NCBI GenBank assembly: GCA_003194525.1
Contig: NBIV01000281.1
Coordinates: 1-64,000 of the forward strand
DNA: 64,000 nt
Origin: Gracilariopsis chorda
Taxonomy: Eukaryota; Rhodophyta; Florideophyceae; Gracilariales; Gracilariaceae
Direction of reading: 5' to 3'
The translations under genes were made by a program, and so were the position numbers. The notes under the pieces are model-generated. The model searched no databases, was not told the DNA's origin, and saw nothing but the letters and a program-made list of their open reading frames with translations. Shown here in pieces: positions 60,454-64,000 of the stretch (positions within the stretch are counted from its first letter, which is position 1; each line of letters starts with the position of its first letter).

Positions 60454-61059
60454 CTACTTGATAGTGGGAGCCAAGGTCTCCGGCAAGCGCTCAACCTTGT
60501 ATTGATGCGCGGAAATGTACATGATGGGTATGCCAGCTACTTTTCGAATGCGGCGTTTGAGATCCTTATCACAGGTAGCGACGATATAAATACGGTGTGC
60601 AGCGATGCGCTGCATGATGCAGTCATCAGCATAAGTACCTTTATGAGAACAAATCAATCGCTTAAACCGACGGTCACGTGCAACTCGCAAAGCAACTGAG
60701 TACTTCTTGGGAAGTTTTTGCAATTCCGCAATGACACAATCTGTGATACAGACCACAGTCGGCGCGGCAAGACAATTGAGCATACCACGAGTGATATCGA
60801 TCTTGTTTGAGACAGAGAAGTTGATAAAGTTGGTGTCCAGGAGAACTCGAAAAGGTGGTCCGAGGGATGAATTGAACCGGAAGAACATTGAGGATGGCGT
60901 GGCGTTGTTGGCTAGGAGCTCCTTATCGGGTTTCTTGGCGACTACGGGAGCGGCATCTTGTTTGGATAAGTCTTTGGCTTGAAGTCGAGTGTCCTTTGGT
61001 GATATGAGCCGCTTTACCTCCGCATATCTTCGCTGTCGCCGCTTTCTTACGTTTCCCAT
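60454..61059 (-). CDS. FCF1: rRNA-processing endonuclease FCF1/Utp24 (PIN domain)
   Basis: 201 residues, one exon, as long as the family norm. It begins with the basic head MGNVRKRRQRRYAEVKRL and continues with SSLGPPFRVLLDTNFINFS. The acidic PIN-domain residues can be seen: Asp75 (LLDTN), Asp107 in CITDCV with Glu112, Asp145/146 (GTYADDC) and Asp164/166 (TCDKDLKRR). The C-terminal IPIMYISAHQYKVERLP is diagnostic. FCF1/Utp24 works in the small-subunit processome of the nucleolus and cuts pre-rRNA at the early A1/A2 sites. Unlike the inactive paralogue Utp23, the catalytic acids are complete here, which supports FCF1. The start codon has CCCATCTCGTCC on the plus strand upstream, without other in-frame Met nearby. 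Confidence 0.95.
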   Translation of the reverse strand: MGNVRKRRQRRYAEVKRLISPKDTRLQAKDLSKQDAAPVVAKKPDKELLANNATPSSMFFRFNSSLGPPFRVLLDTNFINFSVSNKIDITRGMLNCLAAPTVVCITDCVIAELQKLPKKYSVALRVARDRRFKRLICSHKGTYADDCIMQRIAAHRIYIVATCDKDLKRRIRKVAGIPIMYISAHQYKVERLPETLAPTIK

Positions 61060-61081
61060 CTCGTCCCGATGTATTCCTCTT

Positions 61082-61327
61082 TTAAAACGGATGCTGGAGA
61101 ATGCTGGATGACGCTGTTGAATTGTCTTCAGGAGGTCGTCTTCCGGGGATGAGTTCTACGGACGGCGGCCCTCGAACTTGATGTGCGACTGTGGCGGGGT
61201 TATCTTGGGGTGACATGCCTGTCATGGGATCTAGGGGATACTGAAATGTACTTAGTATGCGGTTACTGGCCAGTTGCCTTTCAGTATCTATTGCCGTCAT
61301 TCCAAGAATACCAGCGTTCACATTCAA
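61082..61327 (-). CDS. possible small gene or exon, unknown
   Basis: An 81-codon frame whose stop lies only 22 bp before the FCF1 start on the same strand. The protein is polar and Pro-rich (PMTGMSPQDNP, PGRRPPEDN) and not recognised. A plausible 3' splice site, TACATTTCAG preceded by ACTAAG, lies inside at about 61,237, so the right part could be a last exon of a gene starting further up. A plus-strand frame overlaps it. Support is weak. Confidence 0.2.
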   Translation of the reverse strand: MNVNAGILGMTAIDTERQLASNRILSTFQYPLDPMTGMSPQDNPATVAHQVRGPPSVELIPGRRPPEDNSTASSSILQHPF

Positions 61328-61549
61328 GTTGAAGAGCTTCGGGCTGCGAAGCGGGCGCGGCGCTCAAGACAATTCCCAGTTTTTGGCGCCTGCTCGGATG
61401 TGTCACTGTCCATGTTTACCGACAGAGCGATGTCTCGTCATCCTCACCTTTTAAGTGGCATGATCATTCCCCCGGCGGTTCCATGACACCCCATGTCCAT
61501 GAGTGCGCCAGCAACAACTGCTATCATTATCAACGCCAAGGATCCTCTT

Positions 61550-61813
61550 TCATGTTTCTGCTTTGAATGTGACTTTCCACTTGTGCGCTGTTGCTTGCTC
61601 AATCTTTGAACTTCCAGTCACGGTTGCGAATATATGCGGTAGATAACGCTGGACTTGCGTGGCGAAGCTGCGCATCAAAAACTTGTTCTCCTCGAACCAC
61701 GAGAGACTAAGTACAATACGTTCATAACAATGTAGTCTTTGAGAGAAAGAGACGTGTTGGTGCTTTGGAAACTCGGTTACACCAAGAAGCGATTCTACTT
61801 TAGGAGATGTCAA
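61550..61813 (-). CDS. possible small gene or exon, unknown
   Basis: An 87-codon frame with even codon use and no low complexity (LSLSWFEENKFLMRSFATQV). A short upstream frame at 61,830-61,890 ends in GTTAC/GTGAGG, a possible donor. I do not recognise the product. It lies in the 1.06-kb gap between the ChlH stop and FCF1, which may hold one small split gene. Confidence 0.2.
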   Translation of the reverse strand: MTSPKVESLLGVTEFPKHQHVSFSQRLHCYERIVLSLSWFEENKFLMRSFATQVQRYLPHIFATVTGSSKIEQATAHKWKVTFKAET

Positions 61814-62122
61814 CCCTCACGTAACGCCGTCAAAGTTCTCCCATCTTCGCAGTTGTAGTGTGTCATACACTGCGCTTCTATCTGAACGAGTCATTGCCTA
61901 GCAAAAGCTCAGTTCCGAAACATATCCATGATGTCGTGTACGGAGCCCTATTGTCCATGACCGCGCGTTACACATCAATATTCCAGACCACGCCAAGAGA
62001 GTTCTACATACAAAGCCTAGGAGGAAATCGTTTGCCCTCCTGCCCTTGCCCATCTACAACCCCTACATCTTTGGTAAAAGACACGCACTTCTATCAGCGC
62101 ACTATTGTGACATTTCTCAACA

Positions 62123-64000
62123 CTAACGCAACACTCCTTCAATCTCTGAGTCCACGTCATCAAGCTGTTCTCGAATCGATCTCAGAAGTTCCTCATCAGG
62201 ATCGCGCCATATACCGCGGCCTGCAGCTTCCAAGAATCTTGACAGAACGTTCCTGTAGTTTGAAAAGAAGTCTCATCATCTCCAGTTAGTATCTCATTCA
62301 ACGCCATATGACACATTTCCAGCATCATGTCGTGAGGAGGAGTAGTGGTGATACGTACCTAAACGCCTCTGGTGATGACTTTCTTAGAAGTTCGCGATTG
62401 TGCTCATCCACGACGTAGCGCTCTGCCGCTTGTTCGAACACAAATTTGTCACCGTAACCTGCCGTTCCACCCCACCCGATCAGTGCAGTCATTCTCGTCG
62501 ACACCTCAAATGCTCCTCCTGCACCGTTCTGCAACATCTTGTCAGCCCATTTTGGGTTCAACAGTCTTGTTCGCAACTCCATACGAAGTACTTGTTCAAG
62601 ATCTTTCGGTTCTCGCCCTGCACCCCCGTCCCTTGCAGCTCCAAAGGACTCTACAATAGATGCTCTAATATTATCATTCTTGCTCTCTTTTCTGGCTGCG
62701 CGTAGCAGCGCACCTGTGTTAGCATAATACTCTTGAATATCGCTCAACCCGTATTCGACACTGTCAATCTGTTGAACCACCCGGGACGTCGTTGACAACA
62801 TAGTCCTGAACGTAACTTCATCACGTTTGCCACCCTTGTCACGTCCATAAATGTACGCGTTTCTGCTGAGAAACGTTTCTGCGAGTTCGTCACCACTTTC
62901 CCATGTCGAATCTGCCACTTGTTCGTTCACCATAGAACCATAGTCGCCAGGAGGGTTCGAGAAAAGGCGAGCACCAGTGTCTACCTCGCCGTCGGTCTCT
63001 GCCATGCGCTGGGCGTGTTTTCGAACAAAGTTCTTTTCTCCTGGCTCTTCAGCTTCTGCTGCCCGCCGGCAAACGTCATCAAGAAGATAAACAACGTGTT
63101 CGAAGGAGTCTCGAAAGATTCCACTCAAGTTGAGCAACACATCTATCCGCGGTCTCCCCAGTTCTTCCAGCTCAATTAGCTCGAAACGCACCACACGCCC
63201 CGTTCCATCCAGCACCGGTCTGGCTCCCAGAAATCCTAGTGCAATTCCGACGGACTCCCCCTTAGTTTTGATATTGTCCAGTCCCCACACAGGGACAGCC
63301 ACAGTTTCGGGGTACGCTCCATCGTGCTCATCTTGATGAGCCCTTATTGTTCGTTCGCTAATCGCTTTGCCTGTAGCGTACGCGGCTGGAGACGGTAGTC
63401 GGTAAGGGTCCAGCGCATGAATGTTCGCTCCGGTCGGCAAGACACCTGCACCATCTCTAAGCACATCACCGCCTGGGACAGCTTCAATGTATTCGCCATC
63501 TAGTCCTCGGACAATATTATCCAGCTCACGACTAGTGTCCAATAGCTTCATAACGACATCTCTAGCCTTCGTGTAGCATGGGAGTTGCTGGTACTTCGAA
63601 GAGTCAAATGCGGACCAATCGCTAACGTTAGGATCTGTTGAAACGTCCATCACGGAAGTAACAATAGAACGAGCAAGTTCCACACGATGTTCTTCCGGAA
63701 TGTTTTCCGGATCCTCGCCGATGATTGCTTCCACATATCCGACGGCTTCTTCAGGGGTAGGGGGCTTTCCGAGGACATGAAGACCGGACGAGAACAGCCG
63801 CGACTCAAGAGTCTTGAGGTATAAAGATACTTCTGCGATGAAGTCGGCGCTTGCCGATAACCCATTCATATCAATCCCCAAATCTACGTTCAGACCTGAC
63901 GTGACAATCTTATCAACGAGACAACTTCGAATCTCGTTGAGCTTCTCCTCCGGACTTCCCATTTGCTTGGCTTCATTGAACTCCCACACCAAATTCTTCA
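62123..64000 (-). CDS. chlH: Mg-chelatase large subunit ChlH, C-terminal part (5' end outside the window)
   Basis: Exons 62359 to beyond 64000 and 62123-62252 join over a 106-bp intron (GTACGT...CTACAG, 62253-62358). The join reads EAFRNVLSRFLEAAGRGIW and ends DSEIEGVLR. About 590 C-terminal residues are present out of roughly 1,300-1,400. ChlH binds protoporphyrin IX and, with ChlI and ChlD, inserts Mg2+, the first committed step to chlorophyll in the plastid. Family signatures seen are LPTGANIHALDPYRLPSP, the PVWGLDNIKTKGESVGIALG segment (in part PVWGLDNIKTKG), PRIDVLLNLSGIFRDSF, RNAYIYGRDKGG and LEQVLRMELRTRLLNPKW. It is open at the right window edge (reading KNLVWEFNEAKQMGSPEEKL). Aerobic cobaltochelatase CobN is related, but the match and the eukaryotic gene structure favour ChlH. 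Confidence 0.95.
62253..62358 (-). other. intron near the 3' end of chlH
   Basis: GT-AG on the minus strand (GTACGTATCACC ... TTTCAAACTACAG). Without splicing the frame would end after ten unrelated residues; with it the conserved ChlH C-terminus is restored. Confidence 0.9.

Noticed and set aside
61858-62289. 143-codon plus-strand frame
   Set aside because: It overlaps the last chlH exon and its intron in antisense; the minus-strand exon matches the known ChlH C-terminus.

Overview
This is a nuclear contig from a photosynthetic eukaryote, most likely a red alga of the florideophyte type. That is an inference from four things: a nuclear gene for the large subunit of Mg-chelatase, a plant-group phosphofructokinase, compact genes with none or one short GT-AG intron (73, 106 and 110 bp), and gene islands set between Copia-type LTR retroelements and a Helitron. 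All three stop codons are used by host genes, so the code is standard. No organelle or bacterial sequence was seen.

Positions 1-35,063 are a tandem array with a period of about 4,058 bp, nearly nine copies, cut by the left window edge. Each unit, read on the minus strand, is a chain of two internally deleted Copia modules: LTR X, primer-binding site, a 1.2 kb leader and a gag start fragment (gag B); then LTR Y, primer-binding site, a 0.8 kb leader and a longer gag fragment (gag A) that runs into the next LTR X. Both primer-binding sites match the anticodon arm of initiator tRNA-Met, the site used by half-tRNA-primed elements such as Drosophila copia and Ty5. The array ends abruptly at 35,063 inside the gag of a plus-strand Copia element.

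Positions 35,064-47,396 hold a graveyard of elements: a Copia remnant with gag, protease, integrase, RT and RNase H plus a 3' LTR (to 39,404), a second Copia family fragment (39,430-41,696), and a decayed Rep/helicase Helitron on the minus strand (41,732-47,396). The two Copia remnants carry about 23 in-frame stops but only one clear frameshift.

Positions 47,397-50,759 have no gene I can recognise, only a pair of diverged direct repeats. From 50,760 on lies a dense gene island: a CorA-like transporter, an AMPK gamma (SNF4) homologue with one intron, an LSM14/Scd6 P-body protein, a plant-type phosphofructokinase divergent from it, D-aminoacyl-tRNA deacylase, the spliceosomal WD40 protein PLRG1/Prp46, the rRNA-processing nuclease FCF1, and the 3' part of the ChlH gene running off the right edge. 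These are unrelated housekeeping genes, not an operon; the layout simply reflects compact packing with shared promoters and convergent ends.
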